From: Rahnella sp. AA
GTDB taxonomy: Bacteria; Pseudomonadota; Gammaproteobacteria; Enterobacterales; Enterobacteriaceae
Assembly: GCF_002834385.1 (NCBI RefSeq)
Contig: NZ_PITQ01000010.1
Location: 17,453 to 81,452, forward strand
Direction: 5' to 3'
Length of the DNA stretch: 64,000 nt
Shown: positions 44,243 to 53,175 of the stretch, in pieces
How the letters are laid out: the number at the start of each line of letters is the position of its first letter
How positions within the stretch are numbered: position 1 is the stretch's first letter
Notes under the pieces: generated by a model
The model's database searches: none
The model's input: the letters and a program-made list of their open reading frames with translations, nothing else
Told to the model about the DNA's origin: nothing
Translations under genes and position numbers: made by a program

Positions 44243-44968
44243 ATGAAAATCTCATCCTCAAAAATGCGGTCTTTACGCCACTGCAGCCTGATTACTGGCC
44301 TGGTTCTGGCTTCTGCGTTTGTATTTCAAAATAACGCCTGGTCCTGGGGCGGTGCGGAGCCTGCTGTCGTGATCCCCGCACCGGCAAAAGATGAACCCGC
44401 AGGATCCTCCCACAGCGAAACGGCACTGTTTGCTGGCGGTTGTTTCTGGGGAATTCAGGGCGTGTTCCAGCATGTAAAAGGCGTGACCAGCGCGGTTTCA
44501 GGCTATACCGGAGGTGCGGCGCAAACTGCAAGTTACGAACAGGTCAGTGCCGGTGATACCGGCCATGCGGAATCGGTGAAAGTTACTTTTGACCCGACGC
44601 AGATCACTTACGGCGAACTGCTGCACATCTTCTTCTCCGTGGGGCATAACCCGACCGAACTTAACCGGCAGGGGCCGGATACCGGTAGCCAGTATCGCTC
44701 GGCGATTTTCCCGATGAACGCGGCGCAGGCGGAAGTGGCGAAAGCGTATATTGCGCAACTGAACGCCAGCAAAAGCTACCGCGATCCGCTGGTCACCAAA
44801 GTAGAAGACAACGCACATTTCTACCCGGCGGAGGCTTATCACCAGAACTTCCTGAATGATAATCCGGATTACCCGTATATTGTGGTGAACGATCTGCCGA
44901 AGATTAAAGATTTAGAGAAAGTCTTCCCGGGGGATTACCGGGAGAAACCAGTGCTGGTGACAAAGTAG
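44243..44968 (+). CDS. msrA: MsrA with Sec signal peptide
   Basis: 241-residue methionine-S-sulfoxide reductase with catalytic Cys in FAGGCFWGIQGVF, GYTGG, GHAESV and the QYRSAIF segment. Residues ~1-34 form a signal peptide (basic start, hydrophobic core GLVLASAFVF, then WSWG). Start at 44243, eight bases after AGGAAA; the frame back to 44183 overlaps msrB. With the exported MsrB it forms a periplasmic pair that would repair both methionine sulfoxide isomers. Electron donor in the periplasm not apparent here. Confidence 0.9.
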   Translation: MKISSSKMRSLRHCSLITGLVLASAFVFQNNAWSWGGAEPAVVIPAPAKDEPAGSSHSETALFAGGCFWGIQGVFQHVKGVTSAVSGYTGGAAQTASYEQVSAGDTGHAESVKVTFDPTQITYGELLHIFFSVGHNPTELNRQGPDTGSQYRSAIFPMNAAQAEVAKAYIAQLNASKSYRDPLVTKVEDNAHFYPAEAYHQNFLNDNPDYPYIVVNDLPKIKDLEKVFPGDYREKPVLVTK

Positions 44969-44997
44969 AGCTTGGCGCTCTGGCTTTAAGGTCAACA

Positions 44998-45568
44998 CCT
45001 TGGGCTCGCCGCCCAAACTGGCCCAAAGGGCGCGTTAACGCGCGCGCCCTCTGGACACCCGCGCTTTTTAACTGCGCGCTGCCGCTCGCTGGCTATGTTC
45101 CAGAAACTCCGGCTAGTGCCGCAAAATCCCGCCGCTGCGCGGTGCCCTTCGTTCGGGTTACAAACCTCGCAAAAACACGCTCGGTTTTCCACCACTCCTG
45201 CGGCGTGATTTTTGAAAGCGGCCAATGGCTATGTAATTCGCAAGATTTATGCGGGCTGATTTTGAATTGAAAAAGCCTCCAGCCGCTTTCAGAAAGCTTG
45301 CTGAATGAGTGTTTCGAGACCGAAAGGCTCGAATACCGAAATGAAGGCACCGCGCAGCGGCAAGTTTTCGCGGCAATAGCTGCGGTACCTGAAACATAGC
45401 CAGCGAGCGATAGCGCGGGTTGTAAAAAGACGCGGAGATTCCAAAGAGGCCCCGTCCTGGGCCTCTTTGGTCGGTTTCGGCGCGAGCCGCTGAGCGATCA
45501 CCGCAATTGAAAAACCGAAATTTACACCAAGCTGCTGCTTCAAAGCTGTTTGGGCGGCGAGCCCAAGG
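44998..45568. repeat. Outer inverted repeat of an intergenic mosaic element
   Basis: CCTTGGGCTCGCCGCCCAAAC at 44998-45018 (21 bp; given as positions with flanking CC and AC) has its perfect reverse complement at 45548-45568. Similarity continues a few bases outward with mismatches. Nested inside are two further inverted pairs: 45084-45099 with 45393-45408 (GCTCGCTGGCTATGTT) and 45132-45146 with 45346-45360 (CCGCTGCGCGGTGCC). Minus-strand frames across this stretch are repeat-derived, not genes. Confidence 0.8.
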
Positions 45569-45616
45569 TCTTGATCTTGAGCGATCACCGCAATTGAAAA
45601 ACCGAAATTTACACCA
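45491..45616. repeat. Direct repeat of 39 bp, two copies
   Basis: Positions 45491-45529 and 45578-45616 are identical (beginning TGAGCGATCACCGCAATTGA), 87 bases apart. The second copy ends nine bases before the stop codon of the iminopeptidase gene. Part of the same mosaic as the inverted repeats. Confidence 0.85.
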
Positions 45617-45624
45617 GACCGCCT

Positions 45625-46539
45625 TTAAAGGCAGCCCTTTGCAGCTGCTTCCTGCAAATCCAAAAATTCCGCCACACATTCCATACATGCTTCACGCTCT
45701 TCAACATGTGGCATGTGACTTGAATTCTCGAAAATGACCCATTCCGCGCCTTTAATATGATCGGCGAACGGCTGAACAACTTCAGGCGCAGCTTCATCGT
45801 AACGGCCAGAAATCAGCAAGACCGGTACGTTGATTGCCGGCAGACGGCCGATGATCGTCCAGTCTTTCATGCTGCCGATGACGTGAAATTCGGTCGGGCC
45901 GTTCATGGCGTGATAAACCGTCGGATCGGCTTCCATCGCGGAGAAGGTGCGTTTTACCTCTTCCGGCCACGGGTCGAGCCGGCAAACGTGGCGCGCGTAG
46001 AAAACCTGCGAGGCGGCTTTGTATTCTTCGCTGTCGATCGTTCCGGCCTGTTCGTGGGCGAGCAGGGTTTCCTGCACACCGGCAGGGAGTCCGTTGCGCA
46101 GGCGGGCGGCGGCTTGCAGCCAGAGTTCCATCGAGGCGGGTGAGTTGGCGATGATCAGCGCCTTCAGGCCGGGGGGCTGCGTGACGGCGTGTTCGGCACC
46201 TAACATTCCGCCCCAGGATTGCCCGAGCAGGGCGTAGTTTTCTTCGATGCCGAGATGGCGCAGGAGATTGTCCAGCTCTGCCAGAAACAGCGACGGTTGC
46301 CAGAAACCTGCCGGTTTATCGGGGAGATGCGTCGAACGGCCATTGCCTACCTGATCGTAATGAATGACCGCGCGGCCCGTTTTGGCGATGTCGCGGAACG
46401 CGTCAACGTAATCGTGCGTGCAGCCCGGCCCGCCGTGGGCGATCACCAGCGGAGTCATGCCGCTGCTGAGATCGCCGCTGATGCGGTACCAGGTCTGGTA
46501 TTCCTGAAACGGCGCGTAGCCTTCAGTGATGTTGACCAT
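45625..46539 (-). CDS. Proline iminopeptidase-like alpha/beta hydrolase (S33)
   Basis: 304 residues. Oxyanion [10 protein letters not shown] near residue 35, nucleophile Ser in GQSWGGMLG, Asp in SGRYDEAAP and His in SSHMPHVEE complete the S33 triad. Such enzymes cleave N-terminal proline or act on related amides. The start at 46539 follows AGGGG; the frame back to 46581 has none. It lies beside a LuxR solo and a peptide ABC transporter, as pip genes do with OryR- and PipR-type regulators, and a lux-box-like element lies 61 bases upstream. Confidence 0.88.
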   Translation of the reverse strand: MVNITEGYAPFQEYQTWYRISGDLSSGMTPLVIAHGGPGCTHDYVDAFRDIAKTGRAVIHYDQVGNGRSTHLPDKPAGFWQPSLFLAELDNLLRHLGIEENYALLGQSWGGMLGAEHAVTQPPGLKALIIANSPASMELWLQAAARLRNGLPAGVQETLLAHEQAGTIDSEEYKAASQVFYARHVCRLDPWPEEVKRTFSAMEADPTVYHAMNGPTEFHVIGSMKDWTIIGRLPAINVPVLLISGRYDEAAPEVVQPFADHIKGAEWVIFENSSHMPHVEEREACMECVAEFLDLQEAAAKGCL

Positions 46540-46599
46540 TTTGTTTCCCCTGTCGGTGAATAATCTTCTCAGGGTAAACATCGGGGCGGTGCTGAACAG

Positions 46600-46619
46600 C
46601 TAGTAAAAAAGATAGGAAA
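46600..46619 (-). promoter_or_regulatory. Candidate LuxR-solo binding element upstream of the iminopeptidase gene
   Basis: Read toward the gene: TCCTATCTTTTTTACTAGCT. It matches 14 of 20 bases of the element upstream of the ABC operon (47505-47524) in the same orientation relative to the gene. Distance to the ATG (61 bases) suits an activator at about -42. Confidence 0.5.
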
Positions 46620-46627
46620 TCGGGCGG

Positions 46628-47383
46628 TCAGCTGTCCAGCAGGCGGTAATGCAGCGCGCGAACCACCGCCTGGACGCGGTTGCTGGCCCCCAATTTACGA
46701 CCGGCAGTGTTGAGGTGCAGCGTGACGGTGGCCACCGAGCGGTTAAGTTTTCGGGCGATTTCCTTGGCCGTCAGCCCTTCCGCCGCCCAGGCCAGACATT
46801 CGCGCTCGCGCTTGCTCAGCCGCACATGTTTGCAGGTCAGCACGCTGGCGTCGAACAGCGGAAAGATGCACTCCTGAAACGTCAGCGCCAGCAGGCTCAG
46901 CTCCGCCAGCACATCGTGAATATCCAGTTCATGCCCCGCGCCGGTGTGTATGCCGGTCACGGTGACAAACCCGCCGTTCGGCAAATGCAGAGGCACGGTC
47001 GCACCGCTCGGCATGTTGTTATCACACATGTAATGCGTAACCGGTTTGTTGAGATCGCTAAGACGGTTTTGCAGGGAGGTGTTGTCTGGCCGCTGATAGG
47101 ACCACACAAACGGCGCGCAGCTTTCCAGCGCGTAATGTTGCACCGGATCAACCTGATAATAGCCACTTTCCAGCCACAGCCTCTGCATATCACCCGGCAC
47201 GTTACACATCCGCAGCAAAGAGGGCGTGATCAGCTCGCCTTCCAGCGATCGCGGTACCGGCGTGTAATCGTAAATCAGGGCGTCGAATCCCAGACGAGAA
47301 GTCTGCGCGAAAAGCTGGTTAAAAGCGCCGTCCACGGTAGTTTCCCGCAACGGCGCTGCACTTTCTTTCACCGCGATTTTCAT
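46628..47383 (-). CDS. LuxR solo of the plant-signal-responsive type (OryR/PipR-like)
   Basis: 251 residues: N-terminal autoinducer-binding domain (~20-165) and C-terminal LuxR HTH (~185-250; LSKRERECLAWAAEGLTAKE and IARKLNRSVATVTLHL). In the ligand pocket, positions equal to Trp57 and Tyr61 of TraR are Met66 and Trp70, while Asp79, Pro80 and Trp94 (TraR 70, 71, 85) are kept. This M/W change is the signature of plant-associated LuxR solos that respond to plant-derived or ethanolamine-type signals instead of acyl-homoserine lactones. No luxI in the window. Start at 47383 follows GGAGAGGAA. Placed between pip and a peptide transporter. Confidence 0.9.
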   Translation of the reverse strand: MKIAVKESAAPLRETTVDGAFNQLFAQTSRLGFDALIYDYTPVPRSLEGELITPSLLRMCNVPGDMQRLWLESGYYQVDPVQHYALESCAPFVWSYQRPDNTSLQNRLSDLNKPVTHYMCDNNMPSGATVPLHLPNGGFVTVTGIHTGAGHELDIHDVLAELSLLALTFQECIFPLFDASVLTCKHVRLSKRERECLAWAAEGLTAKEIARKLNRSVATVTLHLNTAGRKLGASNRVQAVVRALHYRLLDS

Positions 47384-47504
47384 GAATTCCTCTCCGCAAT
47401 TTCGGCTTTCCGCCATGAATGTGCTGATCGGGCACCGATTTTGCTGCTGCCCGGTTGTTAAGAAAAAGTTATGCAATCGCAGTGCCAAATCGCCGCCAGG
47501 ACAA

Positions 47505-47524
47505 ACCTAGTATTTTTGCTAACT
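47505..47524 (+). promoter_or_regulatory. Candidate LuxR-solo binding element upstream of the peptide ABC operon
   Basis: ACCTAGTATTTTTGCTAACT has the length and ACCT start of a lux box, with partial dyad symmetry, in the divergent region luxR / permease, 88 bases before the first permease gene. Confidence 0.5.
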
Positions 47525-47611
47525 ACCGGTGAGGTTTTGCCGGGGCTAACGTAGAGCCACAGGGGAAATGACCCCCGCTCTGCACCAGAAACAGTCATTA
47601 AGAGGATTGCC

Positions 47612-48550
47612 ATGCACCGTTACCGATTTTTGCTCTGGCGCCCGCTGCAATTGCTGCCGGTTTTGCTGGGGATCAGCATCCTGACGTTTGTCATGGTGCG
47701 TGCCATACCGGGCGATCCGGCGAGGATACTGCTGGGCGTACGCAGCACGCCGGAGGCTATCGCCCGCATACGAGCCCAGTACGGACTGGATCTGCCGGTC
47801 TGGCAGCAATATCTCTACTTCTTACGTAACCTGCTGCATGGCGAAATGGGGAAGTCGCTGATTTACCGCGTGGATACGCTGAAACTGATCATGTCGCGCA
47901 TCGAACCGACGCTGTATCTGGTGCTGGGCAGCGTGCTGCTGGCGATGCTGTTTACCGTACCACTGGCGGCAACGGCGGCGCGAAACCGCGGGCGGCTGGC
48001 GGATCAGATGATCCGTCTGCTTTCTACCGTTGGCCTCGGATTACCGGCGTTCTGGCTGGCGATCATGATGATTTTGCTGTTCAGCCTGTCACTCGGCTGG
48101 TTTCCGGTGTCGGGCTACGGCAGTGATTTCGGCGAGCGTTTACATCATCTGTTTTTGCCTTGTCTGACCGTGGCGCTGGCGTTGTCGGCGGTGCTGACCC
48201 GCAACCTTCGCGCCAGTTTGTTGATGGAATTGCAGAACGATTATGTCACCGCGGCCATGGCGCGCGGGCAGAACGAGAACCGGATTTTCTGGCGGCACGT
48301 GATGCCCAATTCGCTGGTACCGACGGTCAATCTGCTGGCAGTGAATATCGGCTGGCTGATCGGCAGCACGGTGGTGATTGAAAGCGTTTTTGCTATTCCG
48401 GGCATGGGGCAGTTACTGGTGAAAGCCATTATCAGCCGCGATTACATGGTGGTTCAGGGCGTGGTTTTGGTGTTTGCGCTGGCGACGGTGGCCGTCAATC
48501 TGGTGGCTGATTTGCTGACGGTGGCACTGGATCCGAGGGTGAAGCTATGA
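47612..48550 (+). CDS. Peptide ABC transporter permease (DppB/OppB type)
   Basis: 312 residues, about six membrane helices; N-terminal LPVLLGISILTFVMVRAIPGDP and the EAA-loop region (AMARGQNENRIFWRHVMPNS, residues ~210-230) are standard for DppB-type subunits. Forms the inner-membrane channel with the next gene. First gene of five, divergent from the LuxR solo. Confidence 0.9.
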   Translation: MHRYRFLLWRPLQLLPVLLGISILTFVMVRAIPGDPARILLGVRSTPEAIARIRAQYGLDLPVWQQYLYFLRNLLHGEMGKSLIYRVDTLKLIMSRIEPTLYLVLGSVLLAMLFTVPLAATAARNRGRLADQMIRLLSTVGLGLPAFWLAIMMILLFSLSLGWFPVSGYGSDFGERLHHLFLPCLTVALALSAVLTRNLRASLLMELQNDYVTAAMARGQNENRIFWRHVMPNSLVPTVNLLAVNIGWLIGSTVVIESVFAIPGMGQLLVKAIISRDYMVVQGVVLVFALATVAVNLVADLLTVALDPRVKL

Positions 48551-49407
48551 ACATGACAAACAAAATCGCGACGCAGCGGTTGGGCTGCTTTCACCTGCGT
48601 TGGTTGCCGCGTCAGCAGGCGCTGCGGCTCGGCGTATTAATGCTTAGCGCCTGGGTGCTGATTGCGCTGCTTTCCCCGTGGATTGCGCCGTTCGACCCGA
48701 TTGCGCAGGATGCCTCTGTGACACTGTCACCACCAACGCTCACGCATCCGTTTGGCACTGATAATTTTGGCCGCGACATTCTGTCCCGTGTGATGTGGGG
48801 CGCACGGATTGATCTGCAAATCTGCGTTATCGGCGTCATTTTCCCGTTCACCTTCGGCACGTTGGTCGGTGCGTTTTCCGGTTATCTCGGTGGCGCGGTG
48901 GATACGTTCTTCATGCGCGTTATCGATGTGGTGCTGGCGTTTCCGTTTCTGGTGCTGATGCTCTCGATCATCGCCATTCTCGGGCCGGGGTTGAGCAGTT
49001 TTTATATCGCGATGGCGATGGTCGGCTGGGTGTCTTACGCCCGGCTGGTGCGTTCGCAGGTGCTGACGCTCAAACACCGCGATTTTATTCTGGCCGCACG
49101 CAGCCTGGGCTACAGCCATACGCGTATTTTGCTTTTGCATCTTTTACCCAACGCGCTGACCAGTTCGCTGGTGTTTTCGATGTCCGATTGCGTGCTGGTT
49201 TTGCTCAGCGGCGCGTCGGTGAGCTACCTCGGCTTAGGCGTTCAGCCTCCGCTGGCCGAATGGGGCGTGATGGTCGCTGAAGGGCAAAGTTTTATCACCA
49301 CCGCCTGGTGGATAACCACGTTTCCGGGCTTAGCGATTGTCGTGCTGGCGATGAGTTTCAGCCTGCTGGCCGACGGCTTAGGCGACAAACTGGGGGAACG
49401 CCCATGA
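48547..49407 (+). CDS. Peptide ABC transporter permease (DppC/OppC type)
   Basis: 286 residues. After a short cytoplasmic N-terminus and first helix comes the HPFGTDNFGRDILSRVMWGAR motif (core GTDNFGRDI) typical of DppC, and an EAA loop near AARSLGYSHTRILLLHLLPN. Partner of the preceding permease, with which it overlaps by four bases. Confidence 0.9.
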   Translation: MNMTNKIATQRLGCFHLRWLPRQQALRLGVLMLSAWVLIALLSPWIAPFDPIAQDASVTLSPPTLTHPFGTDNFGRDILSRVMWGARIDLQICVIGVIFPFTFGTLVGAFSGYLGGAVDTFFMRVIDVVLAFPFLVLMLSIIAILGPGLSSFYIAMAMVGWVSYARLVRSQVLTLKHRDFILAARSLGYSHTRILLLHLLPNALTSSLVFSMSDCVLVLLSGASVSYLGLGVQPPLAEWGVMVAEGQSFITTAWWITTFPGLAIVVLAMSFSLLADGLGDKLGERP

Positions 49408-50411
49408 CGCTGTTGCAAGTTCGCGATTTAACCATTGAAGACCGGCAGGGCGTGGCGCTGGTGGATAAGCTTTCCCTCACGCTCAGTGCCGGTGAAATCC
49501 TCGGGCTGGTGGGCGAAAGCGGGTCGGGCAAAACGCTGAGCTGCCGCGCCATGATGCGCCTGTTGCCGGGCGAAGGCTTGAACATCCGCGCCGGAGAAAT
49601 CCGCCTGAATGACACCGATTTACTGACGCTCAGCGATAAACGCATGACGGCCATTCGCGGGCGGGAAATTGGCATGATTTTCCAGAACCCGGCCAGCCAT
49701 CTGAACCCGGTGATGACCATCGGGCAGCAGATTGCAGAAAGCCGCCGCCTGCATTTTGGGGCGAGCCGCCGCGAGGCACAGCGTCAGGCCGTCGAATGGC
49801 TGCGGCAGGTGGGCATTCCCGATCCGCAGCGTCGCGTGGACAACTATCCGCATGAGTTTTCCGGTGGTATGCGTCAGCGCGCAATGATCGCCGTGGCGCT
49901 GGCCTGCGAGCCAAAAATTCTGATTGCCGACGAACCGACTACGGCGCTGGACGTCACCGTGCAGATGCAGATTTTACGGCTGCTTGGTGATCTGCGCGAC
50001 CGGCTGGGTATCGCCATTATTCTCATTACTCACGATCTCGGCGTGGTAGCACAAACCTGCGACCGCATCGCGGTGATGTACGGCGGGCGCTTGTGTGAAA
50101 CCGGCGAAAAACGTCAGGTACTGGCGCAGGCACTGCATCCTTATACCCGCGGCCTGATTGACTGCCAGCCCGCCAGCGAAGGCGGTGCGGGACGGCTGAT
50201 CACGTTGCCCGGCCAGCCACCGGTTGCGGAGCATTTTCCGAACGGCTGCCGTTTCCATCCGCGTTGTGCGCATGCCACGGCGCAGTGCCATGATCTTCAG
50301 CCCGCGATGCAGACCGCTGAGTTTGCCCGCAGCCACGTTGCCGCCTGCCATCACCCTTTGCGGGTTCTGAGTCCGGAGATATCCGGGAGGGAAAATGAAT
50401 CCACTTTCTGA
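49404..50411 (+). CDS. Peptide ABC transporter ATPase (DppD type)
   Basis: 335 residues: Walker A GESGSGKT, signature FSGGMRQRAMIA, Walker B ILIADEPTTALD and switch His in LITHDLGVV, followed by the OppD/F C-terminal extension with GCRFHPRCAHA (Cys cluster that can hold an iron-sulfur cluster in the family). The start at 49404 overlaps the permease stop by four bases. Confidence 0.9.
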   Translation: MTLLQVRDLTIEDRQGVALVDKLSLTLSAGEILGLVGESGSGKTLSCRAMMRLLPGEGLNIRAGEIRLNDTDLLTLSDKRMTAIRGREIGMIFQNPASHLNPVMTIGQQIAESRRLHFGASRREAQRQAVEWLRQVGIPDPQRRVDNYPHEFSGGMRQRAMIAVALACEPKILIADEPTTALDVTVQMQILRLLGDLRDRLGIAIILITHDLGVVAQTCDRIAVMYGGRLCETGEKRQVLAQALHPYTRGLIDCQPASEGGAGRLITLPGQPPVAEHFPNGCRFHPRCAHATAQCHDLQPAMQTAEFARSHVAACHHPLRVLSPEISGRENESTF

Positions 50412-51438
50412 CCTGACAGTTGTGCAGAATGCGCGGCCTTACCCGCTGCTGGAAGCCGAAGATCTTTCGGTGACGTTTCCGGTATCCGGCGGGCTGGGGC
50501 GTAAAAAGCGCGTCGTGCAGGCGGTGAACGGTGTGTCGATGTACATCAATGCCGGAGAAACGCTGGGGCTGGTGGGCGAATCGGGCAGCGGAAAAAGCAC
50601 GCTGGGGCGCGCGATGTTGCAGCTGGAGAGCGCCAGTGCAGGGCGTGTGCGCTTTAACGGGCAACTGATCACCGGCGGCGTGAAACCGGATATTGCCCGG
50701 CTTCGTCAGCAAACGGCAATGATTTTTCAGGATCCGTTTTCCTCACTGAATCCGCGTCAGACGCTGGGCGAGAGCATTGGTGAAGTGCTGCGTGTACACC
50801 AGAAAGTCGCGAAAGCCGCGATCCCGGCGCGGGTTAACGAGCTGCTGACGCTGGTCGGCCTGAGCGCGGAACATGCTTCACGACGGCCGCAGGCGCTGAG
50901 CGGCGGGCAATGCCAGCGTGCCGGAATTGCCCGCGCGCTGGCGATTGAGCCACGGCTGATTGTCGCCGATGAGTGCGTCGCCGCGCTGGACGTGTCGATT
51001 CAGGCGCAAATCATCAACTTGCTGATGGATCTGCGCGAGAGCATGGGGCTGGCAATATTGTTTATCGCGCACGATCTGGCGATTGTGCGGCGTCTCTGCG
51101 ACCGCGTGGCGGTAATGTATCTGGGACGGATTGTTGAAAGCGGCCCGACACAAACGGTGTTTACTACGCCGCGCCATCCTTACACCGCCGCGCTGGTGGC
51201 GGCAATTCCTGAAATTGACCCCGACCGCCCGCTGCCGGAGAACCCGTTACAGGGCGAGCCGCCCAGCCCGGTTTCGCTGCCTGCGGGTTGCGCTTTTCAT
51301 CCACGTTGTGTCCGCGCGCTGCCCGCGTGCAGGCAGGGCGCGGCACCCGAAACCCGGCATATTGCCGACCATGCTTTCGCCTGTGTGCTTGATGCGCCCG
51401 GTAGCGAAAGGATTTTTCCGATGACTGAAGGAATGTGA
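50395..51438 (+). CDS. Peptide ABC transporter ATPase (DppF type)
   Basis: 347 residues: Walker A GESGSGKST, signature LSGGQCQRAGIARAL, Walker B LIVADECVAALD (Cys in place of the usual Pro), switch His FIAHDLAIV and the C-terminal GCAFHPRCVRA motif. In the signature and Walker B it departs slightly from the consensus (QCQR; DECVA), which may affect rate but not class. Overlaps the previous gene by 17 bases. Confidence 0.9.
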   Translation: MNPLSDLTVVQNARPYPLLEAEDLSVTFPVSGGLGRKKRVVQAVNGVSMYINAGETLGLVGESGSGKSTLGRAMLQLESASAGRVRFNGQLITGGVKPDIARLRQQTAMIFQDPFSSLNPRQTLGESIGEVLRVHQKVAKAAIPARVNELLTLVGLSAEHASRRPQALSGGQCQRAGIARALAIEPRLIVADECVAALDVSIQAQIINLLMDLRESMGLAILFIAHDLAIVRRLCDRVAVMYLGRIVESGPTQTVFTTPRHPYTAALVAAIPEIDPDRPLPENPLQGEPPSPVSLPAGCAFHPRCVRALPACRQGAAPETRHIADHAFACVLDAPGSERIFPMTEGM

Positions 51439-51439
51439 C

Positions 51440-52954
51440 ATGAAGCAAAAGCATTTTAACGTTGTGGCCGCCGGGGTGCTGCTGGCGTTGAGCCTGGTCA
51501 GCGAAATGGCGCAGGCGGCCGGGGTTCTGACCATCGGACGTCGTGAGGACAGCACGACGTTCGACCCGATCAAATCGGCGCAAAACGCCGATAACTGGGT
51601 GTTCTCCAACGTGTTTGATCCGCTGGTTCGCGTCGACAATACCGGCACCAAACTGCTGCCGGGGCTTGCGGAAAGCTGGACGATTTCGCCGGACGGCAAA
51701 ACGTATACGCTGAAAATGCGCGAGGCAAAATTCTCAGACGGCACGCCGGTCACGGCTTCGGATGCGGTGTTCAGCCTGACGCGTATCCGCGATGACGCCG
51801 GTTCACTGTGGAAAGATTCGTACAGCATTATTGATACGCTGAAAGCGGGCGATGCGCACACGCTGGTCATCACGCTGAAAACGCCGTCGGCAGCGTTTCT
51901 TTCCCAGCTGGCGCTGCCTAATGCGTCGGTGATTTCACAGGCGGCGCTGACCAAACAGGGCGCGGATGATTTTGCCGAACATCCCGTGGGATCGGGCGCA
52001 TTCAGCGTGAAAGAGTGGACGCGTGGCGAGAAAGTCGAGCTGGTGAAAAACCCGTATTACTGGGATGCTGCGAAGGTGAAGCTTGATGGCGTCGAGTGGC
52101 TGACGCTGCCGGATGACAATACCCGAATGCTCAAGGTGCAGGCGGGCGAAATCGATGCAGCGCTGTCGATTCCGTTCTCACGCATTTCCTCGTTGCAGAA
52201 AGACCCGAAACTGGCCGTCGAACTGGACACTTCTACGCGAGAAGATCACTTGCTGATTAACCATTCACACGGCGACCTGGGCAAAGTTGAAGTCCGGCAG
52301 GCGCTGGATTTCGCCATCGACAAAAAGTCGATTATCGACACCGTGACGTTCGGCTACGGCAAAATCGCCAATTCCTATATTCCTGACGGCGCGTTGTATC
52401 ACTACGCCGGTAACTTACAACGCCCTTATGACCCGGAGAAAGCCAAACAGTTGCTGGCGGCGGCAGGCGTGAAAAACCTGACGCTGAAATATCTGGTGAA
52501 CGCCGGGGATGAAGTGGACGAGCAAATCGCCGTTCTGCTGCAACAACAGTTGGCAAAAGCGGGCATTACGGCCAACCTGCAAAAAGTGGATCCGAGCCAG
52601 AGTTGGGACATGTTAGTCGCGGGTGATTACGACATTTCGGTGATGTACTGGACGAATGACATCCTCGATCCCGATCAGAAAACCACGTTTGTGCTGGGAC
52701 ATGATTCCAACAACAACTACATGACGCGTTATCACAACGATAAAGTGAAAGCGCTGGTGGCCGCCGCCCGTGTGGAAATGGATCCGGCAAAACGCCAGCA
52801 GATGTATATCGATTTACAGAAAATGGCTAAAGCGGACGTGAACTGGATAGATTTGTATTACAGCCCGTACCGCAACGTGACACGTAAAAATATCAAAGAT
52901 TTCCATCAGAACCCGCTGGGCCGTTTCACGCTGGAAGACACTGTTAAAGAGTAA
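51440..52954 (+). CDS. Periplasmic peptide-binding protein of the ABC transporter (SBP family 5)
   Basis: 504 residues with signal peptide (cleavage about AQA-AG at residue 27), then DPLVRVDNTGTKLLPGLAESW and FSDGTPVTASDAVFSL as in DppA/OppA. It delivers the ligand to the DppBC-like channel. One base separates it from the ATPase gene. The position last in the operon differs from dppABCDF. By context, the ligand may be a plant-derived peptide or signal precursor. Confidence 0.9.
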   Translation: MKQKHFNVVAAGVLLALSLVSEMAQAAGVLTIGRREDSTTFDPIKSAQNADNWVFSNVFDPLVRVDNTGTKLLPGLAESWTISPDGKTYTLKMREAKFSDGTPVTASDAVFSLTRIRDDAGSLWKDSYSIIDTLKAGDAHTLVITLKTPSAAFLSQLALPNASVISQAALTKQGADDFAEHPVGSGAFSVKEWTRGEKVELVKNPYYWDAAKVKLDGVEWLTLPDDNTRMLKVQAGEIDAALSIPFSRISSLQKDPKLAVELDTSTREDHLLINHSHGDLGKVEVRQALDFAIDKKSIIDTVTFGYGKIANSYIPDGALYHYAGNLQRPYDPEKAKQLLAAAGVKNLTLKYLVNAGDEVDEQIAVLLQQQLAKAGITANLQKVDPSQSWDMLVAGDYDISVMYWTNDILDPDQKTTFVLGHDSNNNYMTRYHNDKVKALVAAARVEMDPAKRQQMYIDLQKMAKADVNWIDLYYSPYRNVTRKNIKDFHQNPLGRFTLEDTVKE

Positions 52955-53012
52955 TTTCGCCACACCGGGGAAATAATAAGAAAGCTGAGATAAAAGTCTG
53001 TTTACCCCTTTT

Positions 53013-53035
53013 GCCCACCTTCCGGTGGGCTTTTT
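53013..53035 (+). terminator. Intrinsic terminator of the peptide ABC operon
   Basis: GCCCACC-TTCC-GGTGGGC followed by five T, about 60 bases after the binding-protein stop. Confidence 0.9.
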
Positions 53036-53111
53036 CTTGCCGCTGAGTTCTGCGTTTCTGCCCGCCGGTGTGTCAACCGATCCTCAACCATTACGCTGGC
53101 TTCGCTTGATT

Positions 53112-53127
53112 TTGAGCGCCCGCTCAA
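53112..53127. promoter_or_regulatory. TetR operator copy 1
   Basis: TTGAGCGCCCGCTCAA, a perfect inverted repeat of TTGAGC with 4-base spacer, upstream of the SmvA-like gene. Confidence 0.75.
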
Positions 53128-53140
53128 GTACCTTTCGCGC

Positions 53141-53156
53141 TTGAGCAAGTGCTCAA
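53141..53156. promoter_or_regulatory. TetR operator copy 2
   Basis: TTGAGCAAGTGCTCAA, the same half-sites as copy 1, 29 bases further on and 20 bases before the exporter start. Confidence 0.75.
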
Positions 53157-53175
53157 AAACTTTCTGAGGCTGTAT

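Noticed and set aside
45158..45688. Minus-strand frame of 176 codons with an internal repeated peptide
   Set aside because: The repeat in the peptide is simply the 39-bp DNA repeat; low-complexity, no start site, runs into the pip gene.
46649..47461. Plus-strand frame of 270 codons
   Set aside because: Shadow of the LuxR solo gene.
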